A stretch of DNA of 64,000 nt from CAYYTU01 sp964474655 (lineage in GTDB: Bacteria; Chloroflexota; Anaerolineae; B4-G1), in contig CAYYTU010000004.1 of NCBI GenBank assembly GCA_964474655.1, positions 28,952 to 92,951 on the forward strand, in the 5' to 3' direction. Below the pieces are notes generated by a model. The model was given only the letters and a program-made list of their open reading frames with translations. It was not told where the DNA came from and did no database searches. The position numbers and the translations under genes were made by a program. Below are positions 35,381-46,690 of the stretch, piece by piece (position 1 is the first letter of the stretch; each line of letters begins with the position of its first letter).

Positions 35381-35422
35381 GTTTCACGTGAAACGCGGCC
35401 CGCGAGACGTTTCACGTGAAAC
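35381..35422. promoter_or_regulatory. Two parS centromere sites
   Basis: GTTTCACGTGAAAC occurs twice, at 35381-35394 and 35409-35422, 28 bp centre to centre. It matches the 14-bp core of the bacterial parS consensus, TGTTTCACGTGAAACA; flanking positions are C/G for the first site and C/A for the second. ParB (Spo0J) is encoded at 23.16-24.02 kb. Confidence 0.93.
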
Positions 35423-35444
35423 AAGCCCTGCCGGGGGCGTTGCC

Positions 35445-35472
35445 TTGACCAGCCCCTAAGGAGGAGTATAAT
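35445..35472 (+). promoter_or_regulatory. Promoter of the nicotinate phosphoribosyltransferase gene
   Basis: TTGACC (35445-35450), 16-bp spacer, TATAAT (35467-35472). The -35 box begins 22 bp after the second parS site, so ParB spreading could affect it. Confidence 0.75.
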
Positions 35473-35531
35473 TTCCGGTGCAGATTGGCATCAGGAAGCG
35501 CTATCCGGTTAATCGTCTTGGAGGTAATCTT

Positions 35532-37100
35532 ATGAATACGTCAGAACGAGAGACAGCTGAAGGTATTCTGTTCACCGACCAGTATCAACTCACGATGGCC
35601 CAACTCTATTACCGTATGGGGCTCCACGAAAAAGAAGTCCAGTTCGACCATTTCTTCCGCGATTATCCGGACTATGGCGGGCACAAGGCCGGCTACTGCG
35701 TCAACGCCGGGTTGGAGTGGCTGCTGGATTGGATGGACGGCGCCCACTTCCGCGCTCAGGACATCGACTATTTGCGCCAGCAGACCGGGCGCACCGGTTC
35801 TCGCATCTTCGACGACGATTTTCTGAACTGGCTGGAGACGAACGGCTCCTTCGACGGCATCACGATGCGCGCCATTCCAGAGGGCCGCGTCGTCCATCCT
35901 AATGTCCCTTTGACCGTCGTTCAGGGACCGATGGCGATGGCGCAGATCCTGGAGACCTCGCTGCTCAATCATCTCAACTACCAGGTTCTGATCGCCACCA
36001 AAGCCGCGCGGATCCACCAGAGCGGGCAAGGGCAACTGCTGCTAGAGTTCGGGCTGCGTCGCGGGCACGATAAGGGCGCCAACGCCGGAGCCCGGGCAGC
36101 TCTCATCGGCGGGGCTGACTTCACTTCCAACGTGGGCGCCTCGCATGTGTTGGGCTATCCGCCCAAGGGCACGCACGCCCACAGCATGGTGCAGGTATTT
36201 ATGGCTCTGGGGGAAGGTGAGCTGGAGGCCTTCCGTGCCTACGCCGACGTCTACCCCGACGATTGTCTGCTGCTGGTCGATACCATCGACACGTTGGAGA
36301 GCGGCATCCCCAACGCCATCAAGGTCTTTGAGGAGCTGCGACGCCAGGGACACGAACCGCTCGGCATCCGGCTCGACTCCGGCGACCTGGCCTACCTCAG
36401 CATCCAGGCCGCCCGTATGCTCAACGAGGCCGGCTTCCCAGAGACGTCAATCGTGCTATCCAACAACCTGGATGAACTCGCCATCTGGCAGATTCTGACC
36501 CAGATTCAAGAGGAGGCGCCACGCTACGGGCTCGACCCCGATCATCTCGTCAACCGCCTGGTCTACGGCGTCGGTACGCGCCTGATCACCTCCTGGGGCG
36601 AGCCGGCGCTGGGCGGCGTCTACAAGCTGGTCGCCGTGCGCGATGGCGGCGCCTGGCAGCCGGCGATCAAGATCTCCGAATCGGCGGAGAAGACGCCCAA
36701 CCCGGGCCACAAGCACGTCTGGCGCGTGTACGACCAGCGCAGCAAGGCCACAGCCGACCTGCTCAGCCTTGACGATGAGGACCCGCGGGAAATGGACGAG
36801 ATCGTTCTGCGACACCCCACGGAACGGACCAAGCACCGCAAGCTGACGCGCAACGAGATCACCCAGATCGAGCCTCTGCTGGTGGACGTGTTGCGCGATG
36901 GTGAACTGGTCTACGACTGCCCCCCGATTGAGACGATGCGAGAGCGTCGTCGCCACGACGTCGCCCGGCTCGACCCCGGCGTCAAGCGACTGCTCAACCC
37001 CCACATCTACCATGTCTCCCTGACGCAGCACTTGTGGAACCTGAAGCAGGAGCTGATCGAGACGGCCCTGGCGAACAGTCAGCCCGACGACGGGCGTTAA
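35532..37100 (+). CDS. pncB: Nicotinate phosphoribosyltransferase
   Basis: 522-aa type II phosphoribosyltransferase that converts nicotinate and PRPP to nicotinate mononucleotide in NAD salvage. [16 protein letters not shown] is the N-terminal signature, with [21 protein letters not shown], the catalytic-His region [22 protein letters not shown] and the [13 protein letters not shown] phosphate loop. The ATG at 35532 is 5-8 bases behind TTGGAGGT. A GTG at 35478 coincides with the predicted transcription start and would add 18 residues; it is less likely. Confidence 0.93.
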   Translation: MNTSERETAEGILFTDQYQLTMAQLYYRMGLHEKEVQFDHFFRDYPDYGGHKAGYCVNAGLEWLLDWMDGAHFRAQDIDYLRQQTGRTGSRIFDDDFLNWLETNGSFDGITMRAIPEGRVVHPNVPLTVVQGPMAMAQILETSLLNHLNYQVLIATKAARIHQSGQGQLLLEFGLRRGHDKGANAGARAALIGGADFTSNVGASHVLGYPPKGTHAHSMVQVFMALGEGELEAFRAYADVYPDDCLLLVDTIDTLESGIPNAIKVFEELRRQGHEPLGIRLDSGDLAYLSIQAARMLNEAGFPETSIVLSNNLDELAIWQILTQIQEEAPRYGLDPDHLVNRLVYGVGTRLITSWGEPALGGVYKLVAVRDGGAWQPAIKISESAEKTPNPGHKHVWRVYDQRSKATADLLSLDDEDPREMDEIVLRHPTERTKHRKLTRNEITQIEPLLVDVLRDGELVYDCPPIETMRERRRHDVARLDPGVKRLLNPHIYHVSLTQHLWNLKQELIETALANSQPDDGR

Positions 37101-37160
37101 GACGCGGAAACGGTATCGTAACAGATTTGCAACACACAAGCGCAGCGTTTACGCTATAAT

Positions 37161-37266
37161 AATGGCGCAGTGCCTGGGGGCGAACCGTCCCGCCCCGGTT
37201 CGTTCTCAGGCAATTGCTTGAATCTCTTCCAGTAATGCCCGGCGCCAAAACGCCGGGCATTTGCCT
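37161..37266 (+). ncRNA. Candidate small RNA between pncB and recD2
   Basis: A perfect -10 box TATAAT (37155-37160; -35 weak) is followed by a 17-bp stem-loop: 37171-37187 pairs with 37196-37212, with three G-U pairs. An unpaired stretch and a 10-bp terminator, ATGCCCGGCG (37235-37244) with CGCCGGGCAT (37251-37260) followed by TTGCCTTTT, come next. It would be about 100 nt and does not carry the SRP GGAAG-loop signature. It could equally be the 3' UTR of pncB. Confidence 0.5.
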
Positions 37267-37289
37267 TTTCCTCCCCACTCTGATATAGT
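37261..37289 (+). promoter_or_regulatory. recD2 promoter, predicting a leaderless mRNA
   Basis: TTGCCT (37261-37266), 17-bp spacer, TATAGT (37284-37289); ATG at 37297, 7 bases beyond. The -35 box overlaps the tail of the preceding terminator. No Shine-Dalgarno is present. Confidence 0.7.
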
Positions 37290-37296
37290 CCCCGTG

Positions 37297-39513
<2,217 letters not shown>

Positions 39514-39538
39514 CCAGCGCCGCCTGCGATCCGATAGG

Positions 39539-39689
39539 GTTTTGAAGCGAATCGTCTGCGAAAGCGCCTTCAATGCCAAAGAGTGCGCTCAGATGCGAAC
39601 AAACAGACGAAGCGGGGGGTGATACACTCGGTAAACGGGCCTGTATGCAATCTAATGCGTAAGGACTTTGGAACTGCTTCGTTCGCTCC
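39539..39689 (+). repeat. 155-bp promoter-upstream element, full copy B
   Basis: From TTTTGAAGCGAATCGTC to the right-end box GCTTCGTTCGCTC (39676-39688). Its left inner box is degenerate. It ends 14 bp before the -35 box of the coiled-coil/selB operon. Confidence 0.8.
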
Positions 39690-39702
39690 GAGATGCAAGT
39701 CG

Positions 39703-39731
39703 TTGCCCGCGCACCAGAATGATGTTATAAT
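39703..39731 (+). promoter_or_regulatory. Promoter of the coiled-coil/selB operon
   Basis: TTGCCC (39703-39708), 17-bp spacer, TATAAT (39726-39731). The leader is about 90 nt. Confidence 0.75.
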
Positions 39732-39826
39732 CGATCTCAATGAGAAAATCCCCTTTCAATTCGTTGCAGAGAGGTTCTACACAAACGGACGCATCTTACC
39801 CAGAAAGATAGTCAGGAGCCGTGTTT

Positions 39827-41044
39827 ATGGCAATCAAAGTGACCGAGTCGATGGATCTGGCCAAGGCGATAAAGACCATCAAGTGGCTGGATCAGGAGCG
39901 CCGCAAGGACAAAGCCACCATCGCCAAGCTGGAGGAGCGCCTCCAAGAGCAGGATCGCAAGCTGGCTCAACAATCTTCCCAGATTCAGGAGTTGCAGTCC
40001 AATCTAGCCAGCGTCGAGACTGTCATCTCCAAGGTCGACCAGTTCGAGCAGATGGTCGAAAATTACAAGAAGGAGCTGACGTTTCAGATCGAAGAGCGTG
40101 ACGAAGCCTGGCGAAAGAGCCGCGATGAGGCCAAGCGCTTACGTCGCATCGAGCATGAGGCGCTAAAGGAAGATCTGGGCCGTCTGGAGAGAAGGCTGCG
40201 TGTGCTACCGCGCTACGACGAGGAGCTAGACGCCCGTCAGGCGGAGGAGCATCGGCTGAGCGAGGCGCTCCAGCGCCTGGAGGCCGATGTGGCCGACCTA
40301 TCCAAACGGCTCGAAGAGCCAGCCAAAGCAGTCTCGTACCTGGAAGAGCGCCGCCAGGCGGACCATCGCCGGCTCACAGAGGTAGAGCAAGAGATCCCCG
40401 AAGTGCGCAAGCGGATGGAGCAGCTGAGCGCCAAGATTCCACTTCTGGAGGAGACGCTCCAAAAACAGGAAAAGCGCATTGATGCAGCGATTCAAGAGAC
40501 CAAGAAGTACGAGGAGCTGATTGAGGAGCTCCGCATCTCCGACTTCCAGCGTGAGCAGAAGATGAAACGCTACCTCGATCAGGGCGAGCAGGTGGCCCAG
40601 GAGCTGGAGAAGGTACGAGAACAGACCCAGGGCTTCCTCGAACAGCGCCAAGAGATCAAACGGGCCCTCAGCGCTCTGGAGAAATTCAAGGATCGCATCA
40701 AGCGACGCCAGGATGAGATGTCCGAGCGACAGCGCATTGCCGAAGAACGGATCACACGGCAGTGGGAGGAATGGCAGGATAAACGAGCCCAGGAGCTGAA
40801 GAAGCAAGAAATAGTGACGAAAGAGCGCTGGCAGGCACAAGAAAAAGTCAACATTGACCTGGACAAACAGGTGGAAAAGATCCCGCCAGTGCTCAAGAAG
40901 TACCACGCACAACTAGAAGCGCTCTGGGAGATCCAACGCGACGATGCTCAAACGCTGCTCAACGCCGCGCAGGATGTCTATGAGGCGTTTACGGCTCCCA
41001 TTGATGAGCAACTGGAACTTTTACACGAGGATCAACAGGAGTAA
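39827..41044 (+). CDS. Long coiled-coil protein of unknown function
   Basis: 405 aa, almost wholly heptad-repeat coiled coil from about residue 20 to 375, rich in Glu, Arg, Gln and Lys with few breaks (near LRVLPRYDEE and LEEPAKAVSYLEE). No membrane segment, signal or enzymatic motif. The ATG at 39827 follows AGGAG by 8 bases; a GTG two codons upstream is too close to it. It is the first gene of a unit with selB, 6 bases apart. A structural or scaffold role is all that can be inferred. Confidence 0.8.
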   Translation: MAIKVTESMDLAKAIKTIKWLDQERRKDKATIAKLEERLQEQDRKLAQQSSQIQELQSNLASVETVISKVDQFEQMVENYKKELTFQIEERDEAWRKSRDEAKRLRRIEHEALKEDLGRLERRLRVLPRYDEELDARQAEEHRLSEALQRLEADVADLSKRLEEPAKAVSYLEERRQADHRRLTEVEQEIPEVRKRMEQLSAKIPLLEETLQKQEKRIDAAIQETKKYEELIEELRISDFQREQKMKRYLDQGEQVAQELEKVREQTQGFLEQRQEIKRALSALEKFKDRIKRRQDEMSERQRIAEERITRQWEEWQDKRAQELKKQEIVTKERWQAQEKVNIDLDKQVEKIPPVLKKYHAQLEALWEIQRDDAQTLLNAAQDVYEAFTAPIDEQLELLHEDQQE

Positions 41045-41050
41045 CGAAGT

Positions 41051-42985
41051 ATGCGCGTCATCGGCACAGCCGGACACGTCGACCATGGGAAGTCCGCCCT
41101 GGTCCTTGCCCTCACCGGCATCGACCCGGACCGCCTGGAGGAGGAGAAGGCCCGCGGCCTGACGATCGATCTGGGCTTCGCCTGGCTCACGCTGCCGAAC
41201 GGCGATCCGGTCGGCATCGTCGATGTGCCAGGTCATAAGGACTTCATCGAGAATATGTTGGCTGGTGTGGGGGGCATCGACGCGACGCTATTCGTGGTTG
41301 CCGCCGACGAGGGCGTGATGCCGCAGACCAGGGAGCATCTGGCCATCCTTGACCTGCTGGAGATCGATCAGGGCGTCGTCGCCGTGACCAAGGTGGATCT
41401 GGCCGAAAGCGAGGCCTGGACCGAGCTAGTGGTCGACGACCTCCGAGAGACCCTGACCGGGACCACGCTGGAGGACGCGCCGATTGTGCGCACCTCCGCT
41501 CGCACGGGGCAGGGACTGGATGAGCTCCTGGTCGCGCTAGAGGATGTGCTCGACCAGACTGCCCCCCGGTTCGACGAAGGGGAGCCCCGTCTGCCCATCG
41601 ACCGCGTCTTCACCGTCAGTGGCTTCGGCACCGTCGTAACCGGCACCCTGAGCGATGGTTATCTGGAGGTAGGCCAAGAGGTGGAGATTCAACCTTCGGA
41701 GCTGAAAGCTCGCGTGCGCGGCCTCCAGACACACCAGGAGGCGATCGAGCGGGCAGTACCAGGCAGTCGTGTGGCGATTAATCTCAGCGGCGTCGATAAG
41801 GATGATCTGACGCGCGGCGACGTGGTGACCACGCCCAACTGGCTCCACGCCACCACCCTGGTCGACGTCAAAATGCGCTACCTCCCCGAAATTTTGTGGC
41901 CCAATCTGGGACGCTACGCCCAGCGCCCGCTCCGACACAACACAGAATTGAAGCTCTACAGCGGTGCGTCCGAGGTGATGGCCCGCGTGCGCCTGTTGGG
42001 GCAAGAGGTCCTTTCGCCGGGGCAAGTTGGCTGGCTCCAGCTGGAACTTCGTGACCCGGTGGCCCTGGTCAAAGGCGACCGCTTCATCCTGCGGCTACCC
42101 TCGCCACCTACCACGGTGGGAGGGGGCACCGTGGTGGACCCACACCCGGGACGGAAACACCGCCGCTTCCGCACGCAGGTGGTAAAGCGCCTGGAGACGC
42201 TGGCCGAAGGCAGCTCAGCCGAGATCCTGTTGCAGATCCTTGAGCGTCGGGGGCCGATCAGCGCCGCTGAGCTCCTCAGCGATAGTCGGTTGGACGACGA
42301 TGCGCGGGCGGCCCTGAAGCAACTGGTGGACGAAGGTAAAGCGCTCATACTGTCTGAGGAAGAGCGTGAGGGAGAGCAGGCGATAGGCGGCGATGAGCGC
42401 GTTGTCACGCGCCGCTGGTGGGGAATGGAACAGGAGCGTCTGGAGGATGAGCTGGCCGACTACCATCAGCGTTTTCCGCTTCGAAAGGGTATGCCGCGCG
42501 AGGCGCTGCGCAGTGGGTTGCAGCTGGAGCCTGAGATCTTCGACGCGGTGTTGACATACGCATCTCAGCAAGGCTGGCTCGCCGATGAAGGGGCTACTGT
42601 CCGCCTCGCTTCCCACACCATTCGATTCACCGCGGAGCAGGAACGCCAGGTCGATGAATTACTGACGCGCTTCTACCGCCAGCCCTATACCCCGCCTTCA
42701 GTCAAAGAGAGCATCGCAGCGGTGGGAGAGGAGATCCTGAACGTGTTGGTCGATCGAGGCGAGCTGATGCAAGTCTCCGACGACGTTCTCTTCGCATCGG
42801 ACACGTACAAGGAGATGGTGGAGCAGATCAAGGATTACATCGCGCGGCGGGGAAGTATCACGCTGGCGGAAACGCGCGATATGTTCGATTCCAGCCGCAA
42901 GTACGCCCAGGCGCTGCTGGAGCATCTGGACGAGGTTGGGGTGACGAAGCGCGTAGGGGATAAGCGCATATTACGCGAGGCGTAA
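41051..42985 (+). CDS. selB: Selenocysteine-specific elongation factor SelB
   Basis: 644-aa translational GTPase. G1 is AGHVDHGKSALV, G3 DVPGHKDFI, G4 VTKVDL; domain II has VFTVSGFGTVVTGTL. The C-terminal 270 residues form the winged-helix repeats (PRRG/LSDSRLDDDARAALKQLVDEGKALI onward) that bind SECIS in mRNA, which separates SelB from EF-Tu/IF2. It delivers Sec-tRNA to UGA. selA, selC and selD are not in the window and no selenoprotein gene was recognised here. Confidence 0.93.
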   Translation: MRVIGTAGHVDHGKSALVLALTGIDPDRLEEEKARGLTIDLGFAWLTLPNGDPVGIVDVPGHKDFIENMLAGVGGIDATLFVVAADEGVMPQTREHLAILDLLEIDQGVVAVTKVDLAESEAWTELVVDDLRETLTGTTLEDAPIVRTSARTGQGLDELLVALEDVLDQTAPRFDEGEPRLPIDRVFTVSGFGTVVTGTLSDGYLEVGQEVEIQPSELKARVRGLQTHQEAIERAVPGSRVAINLSGVDKDDLTRGDVVTTPNWLHATTLVDVKMRYLPEILWPNLGRYAQRPLRHNTELKLYSGASEVMARVRLLGQEVLSPGQVGWLQLELRDPVALVKGDRFILRLPSPPTTVGGGTVVDPHPGRKHRRFRTQVVKRLETLAEGSSAEILLQILERRGPISAAELLSDSRLDDDARAALKQLVDEGKALILSEEEREGEQAIGGDERVVTRRWWGMEQERLEDELADYHQRFPLRKGMPREALRSGLQLEPEIFDAVLTYASQQGWLADEGATVRLASHTIRFTAEQERQVDELLTRFYRQPYTPPSVKESIAAVGEEILNVLVDRGELMQVSDDVLFASDTYKEMVEQIKDYIARRGSITLAETRDMFDSSRKYAQALLEHLDEVGVTKRVGDKRILREA

Positions 42986-43122
42986 GGGCATATGCGTCAA
43001 CTTAAGGCTCGTAGCGGGTTTGTAACCCGCGTGCTTGGTGACTATTTCGACAATGCAACCACTCATTTCACCGGCTGAATCTTTGCAAAATCTCGGGTTT
43101 TTGCGCTCCAAGGCCATTTTCT

Positions 43123-43137
43123 AGACTTCGGAAGTCT
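43123..43137. repeat. AGACTTCGGAAGTCT palindrome (single, element 4)
   Basis: A perfect copy of the 15-bp palindrome lies in the gap between convergent selB and rarA. A partner at the expected 85 bp upstream (about 43038-43052) is degenerate. The same gap has GCGGGTT-TG-TAACCCGC (about 43015-43030), a small hairpin. Confidence 0.65.
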
Positions 43138-43180
43138 GAATTCTGCTACGGGATTATGCCAGACGGCGACCGTCGCGTTC

Positions 43181-44542
43181 TCACTCGGAATGGCTCTCGC
43201 CAGTCGATTTCCACTTCTCCAGCCGCTCTAGGATCGTCTCCTCATAGCCGTACCCCTGGGGCCTGAACCAGTTTCCCTCAAGGCCCCGCGGCAGATAACG
43301 CTGCTCGACCCACCCCTCCGGGTAAGCGTGCGGGTATTTGTAGCCCTCGTGCTCCCCCAGGGTCTGCTGATAGTGCTCGCGCACGCGACCGCGGAAGACC
43401 TCGCTCTTGTCCCTCAGGTAGACGGGCACAGGCCCGCTGCCGCGCTCCTTGATCTCGTCCAGCGCCTCCCAGTAAGCCCCTACCGCGTTGGACTTGGGCG
43501 CAGTGACCAGGTAGAGCGTCGCCATCGCCAGGTGGTATTGTCCCTCCGGCATACCCACCCATTCGAACGCATGGGCGCAAGCGTCGACCACTACCACGGC
43601 GTGGGGATCGGCCAGGCCGATGTCCTCGGCGGCCAGGATGTAGAGCCGGCGCAGGATAAAGCGCGGGTCCTCGCCAGCAGCGATCATCTTGGCCAGCCAG
43701 TACAGCGCCGCATCGGGGTCACTGCCACGTACGGATTTTATAAACGCCGAGGCCGTGTCGTAGTGCTGATCGCCATCCTTGTCGTAGCGGAGCGCCCGGC
43801 GTTGGATCGACTCCTCGGCTACCTCCAGTGTGATATGAATGCAGCCCGTTCGATCGGGCGGCGTGCTCTCTACGGCCAGTTCCAGGGCGTTGAGCGCATC
43901 CCGCGCATCCCCGGCCGCGACGTGCACCAGGTGCGCCAGAGCGTCGTCGTCAATAGCGACGTCACGCCCGCCGTAACCGTGCTCGGCGTCGTGCAGGGCC
44001 CGACGCAAAAGCGTCGCCACGTCCTCATCGGCAAGGGGCTCGAATTGAAAGATCCGCGAGCGCGAAACTAACGGCCCGATGACCTCAAAGTAAGGATTCT
44101 CCGTCGTGGCGCCGATGAGCACGACCGTGCCATCCTCGACGTGCGGCAATAAAGCATCCTGCTGTGCTTTGTTCCAGCGATGAATCTCGTCCACGAAGAG
44201 GATGGTGCGCTGACCGTACATACCGAGCCTCTCCTTGGCCTCTTTGATGATCCTCCTCAGATCAGCCACGCCCGCCAGCACGGCGCTGATAGTCTCGAAG
44301 TGCCTGGCGGTCGTGTTGGCGATGATCATCGCCAGGGTCGTTTTGCCGGTCCCCGGCGGCCCCCAGAAGATCAATGAGGAGAAGAGGCGGTCGGCTTTGA
44401 TGGCCCGTCGGAGTAAGCATCCCTCGCCGACGATCTGCTCTTGACCGACGAATTGATCGAGGGTGCGCGGGCGCATGCGGGCTGCCAGAGGGGCCTGACG
44501 CTCTATCTGTTCCCGGCGGCTATGGTCAAACAGGTCATTCAT
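43181..44542 (-). CDS. rarA: Replication-associated recombination protein RarA (MgsA/WRNIP1 family)
   Basis: 453-aa clamp-loader-like AAA+ ATPase acting at stalled forks. RPRTLDQFVGQEQIVG leads in; Walker A is WGPPGTGKTT, Walker B FVDEIHRWNKAQQDALLPHVEDG, sensor 1 GATTENP. The C-terminal tetramerisation domain has YDTASAFIKSVRGSDPDAALYWLAKM and APKSNAVGAYWEAL. The start may be 44542 (MNDLFDH) or 44557; neither has a good ribosome binding site. Confidence 0.94.
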   Translation of the reverse strand: MNDLFDHSRREQIERQAPLAARMRPRTLDQFVGQEQIVGEGCLLRRAIKADRLFSSLIFWGPPGTGKTTLAMIIANTTARHFETISAVLAGVADLRRIIKEAKERLGMYGQRTILFVDEIHRWNKAQQDALLPHVEDGTVVLIGATTENPYFEVIGPLVSRSRIFQFEPLADEDVATLLRRALHDAEHGYGGRDVAIDDDALAHLVHVAAGDARDALNALELAVESTPPDRTGCIHITLEVAEESIQRRALRYDKDGDQHYDTASAFIKSVRGSDPDAALYWLAKMIAAGEDPRFILRRLYILAAEDIGLADPHAVVVVDACAHAFEWVGMPEGQYHLAMATLYLVTAPKSNAVGAYWEALDEIKERGSGPVPVYLRDKSEVFRGRVREHYQQTLGEHEGYKYPHAYPEGWVEQRYLPRGLEGNWFRPQGYGYEETILERLEKWKSTGESHSE

Positions 44543-44582
44543 AGAGGACACATCCACAAAAGCGATATCTCAATGCAGCAGA

Positions 44583-46025
44583 TCAAGGGGCAAAAAAGGT
44601 ATACGATTCGACCAGCTGGCTTGCTATCGGCGTCAAGACGTGGGGAAAGAGGCCGATGCCGATACAGAGGACGATGGAGAGCACCAGAAGCGCCACATAG
44701 CGCCAATCCCACGGCGGCTCCTGGGCCGAGCGTTCATCCGCGCTCTCCTCAGATTCTTCTTGGGATGCATCCACAGGAGCCAACAGGGTGGAGAGGCCTC
44801 GCCACAGGCCGATCATTGAGCCGATCCCGGCGAACAGGATGAGCAGCGCAGAACCAGGCCCGGTGGGCGCTAGAGCGCGATAAAGCGCCCAGCGGCCAGC
44901 AAAGCCAGCACTGACGGGCATACCGGCTATCGACAGCCCCCCGACGACCAGTGCGACCACGCTCCAGGGCGCCTCTCGTCCTTTCCCTCGCAAGGCATCC
45001 AGGCTATCATCGCCGCCATTGAGCCGCTGCAAGCCACTCACCCCGGTCGCTAAGAGGATAATCCCAAATGGGCGCACGAGTAACAACAAGAAGAGGAGTG
45101 ATAGCCCCAGCTCATTATGCATACCCAGCGCTACGAGCCCCCCTCCTGTATCGACTAACGCACTATACCCTATCAATCGTCCTAGCCGCCGCTGAGCCGC
45201 TGCCAGCAGTCCTCCTACGACGATCATCGCCAGGCCGGCGGTAGAGACGAGGGAATCAAAGCGGGGATAGGTGCTCAGCCCGGCATAGGTCTCCAGGAAA
45301 TCAAACAACAGGAACCAGACCGCGCCATTGCCAACAGTGAGGACAAAAGCACTCGCCATCGGCGCGCTATCTCCGGCCAGAGCGGGTACCCAGGTGTGGA
45401 AAGGAACGTTTCCCAGAAGCAACGAAAATGAAATCGCCAGCAAGATCGTGGAGGTGTTGAGAAGAGCCGTGTCATCCGGCGTCAGGCTGTAGCGCTCCAT
45501 AAGCCAATGGGTGACCAACAGCCCGGGCATAGCCAGAGTCGTGAATACCAGGTAGTGTAATCCCCCTCGGGTGGGCGGGCGATCCTCGCTCTGGAGCGCA
45601 AAAATCGAAAGTACAGCGGCAATTTCGACGAACAAGGCGGCATAAACAAGCGGGCGGATCAATAGAGCGGCGCTAAATAGGCTTAAAACGCTCAAGCCCA
45701 CGGGAAAGATAAGCGAGCGCGGGGCAACGCGCCAGGCCAAAGCAAAGAGGCCGGATGAGGTGAGGAAGAGAAAAGCCAGGGCCATCTGATCCGACCGCTC
45801 GATCACCAGCTCGCGCCCCAAAAAGACGACTTCATCGCCCATCGCGATCTGGCGACCGAATAAGGTCACCGGCTGATCAAGCGGCCAAGTGAGGAGGGCC
45901 ATCCCCACCAAAAACGCCGCCCCCACCGCCAGCAAGGCCGCCAACGAGGCCCAGTGTCGCAATGTGTAGACCACGCCAGCCATCGCCAGCGGGAAGACGA
46001 GGAAGAGAATCACACCAGCGATCAC
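44583..46025 (-). CDS. Proton-conducting antiporter-like membrane protein (NuoN/MrpD type)
   Basis: 480 aa, about 14 membrane segments. It keeps key complex I/Mrp antiporter features: a Glu in helix 5 (Glu134 in LFVEIAAVLS), the GNVPFHTWVPALAGDSAPMASAFVL half-closed-channel motif and the later IGYSALVDTGGG segment. A cytoplasmic acidic loop (QEESEESADERSAQE) lies near residue 420. It is the last of three overlapping or abutting genes (4-base overlap with the upstream gene). Confidence 0.8.
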   Translation of the reverse strand: MIAGVILFLVFPLAMAGVVYTLRHWASLAALLAVGAAFLVGMALLTWPLDQPVTLFGRQIAMGDEVVFLGRELVIERSDQMALAFLFLTSSGLFALAWRVAPRSLIFPVGLSVLSLFSAALLIRPLVYAALFVEIAAVLSIFALQSEDRPPTRGGLHYLVFTTLAMPGLLVTHWLMERYSLTPDDTALLNTSTILLAISFSLLLGNVPFHTWVPALAGDSAPMASAFVLTVGNGAVWFLLFDFLETYAGLSTYPRFDSLVSTAGLAMIVVGGLLAAAQRRLGRLIGYSALVDTGGGLVALGMHNELGLSLLFLLLLVRPFGIILLATGVSGLQRLNGGDDSLDALRGKGREAPWSVVALVVGGLSIAGMPVSAGFAGRWALYRALAPTGPGSALLILFAGIGSMIGLWRGLSTLLAPVDASQEESEESADERSAQEPPWDWRYVALLVLSIVLCIGIGLFPHVLTPIASQLVESYTFFAP

Positions 46026-46687
46026 GCCGTCACCTCTCGCTCGCGCGCCGTCACTTGGGCCGCGCGGAGGTAGGTCATCGCCAACGAAATGAGGAAGCTG
46101 ATGAGGCTGAGTAAGCCTGCGACGACCAAGCTCGGCTCCAGGGCCACGTAGAACAGATCGAATCCAGAGATGAAGGTCAACAGGCCCAAACCGACTCGTA
46201 AGGCATCATCGCTGACCCCCAGCAGCAGAATGCCAAGCCCAGTCAGCAAGTAGGAAGCCAGGGTGATGTCGGCTGGGACTTCCGGCAGGGAGATACGGGT
46301 AGAAAAAACGTAGGCCACCACCGCTATCAACAGGACGACCAACAAGTAGAAGGAGCTGCGAACGGACATCATCCAGCGCTGGAGGCTGCGTTCTTTTCCC
46401 GAATCCTGGGACGCCGAGGCCGCTTCGGTTAGGTCTGTCTGCCGCTCTGTGAGATAGAAAACGGTACAGATCAGCCAGCCGGTCAGGCCCTTGACGGCGG
46501 CTACCTCCAGGCGGATCAGGCGCGTCAACAACAGGACCACGAAGAAATATTGGACCGCCAAGGCAGTCAAGCTTAAGCGCCAGTTCTGGCTGATGATCAG
46601 CAAGCCAGCCGTGATGAGAATGCCGACCACTGCTGGCGTTGCGGCCAGATGAGAAACTTGGGTCAGGAGATCATTTAGATCAGGCAT
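46022..46687 (-). CDS. Six-segment membrane protein of the antiporter-like module
   Basis: 221 aa with about six hydrophobic segments: pairs at residues 15-60, one around 63-80, one at 112-130, then 145-165 and 170-210. A charged cytoplasmic stretch (TERQTDLTEAASASQDSGKERS) is in the middle. It does not match NuoK or MrpC clearly by eye. It overlaps the next gene by 4 bases and starts 3 bases after the preceding one, so the three are one operon. Confidence 0.65.
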   Translation of the reverse strand: MPDLNDLLTQVSHLAATPAVVGILITAGLLIISQNWRLSLTALAVQYFFVVLLLTRLIRLEVAAVKGLTGWLICTVFYLTERQTDLTEAASASQDSGKERSLQRWMMSVRSSFYLLVVLLIAVVAYVFSTRISLPEVPADITLASYLLTGLGILLLGVSDDALRVGLGLLTFISGFDLFYVALEPSLVVAGLLSLISFLISLAMTYLRAAQVTAREREVTA

Positions 46688-46690
46688 TAC

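Noticed and set aside
37161..37266. SRP RNA
   Set aside because: The apical loop lacks the GGAAG-type tetraloop and the conserved asymmetric loop sequences.
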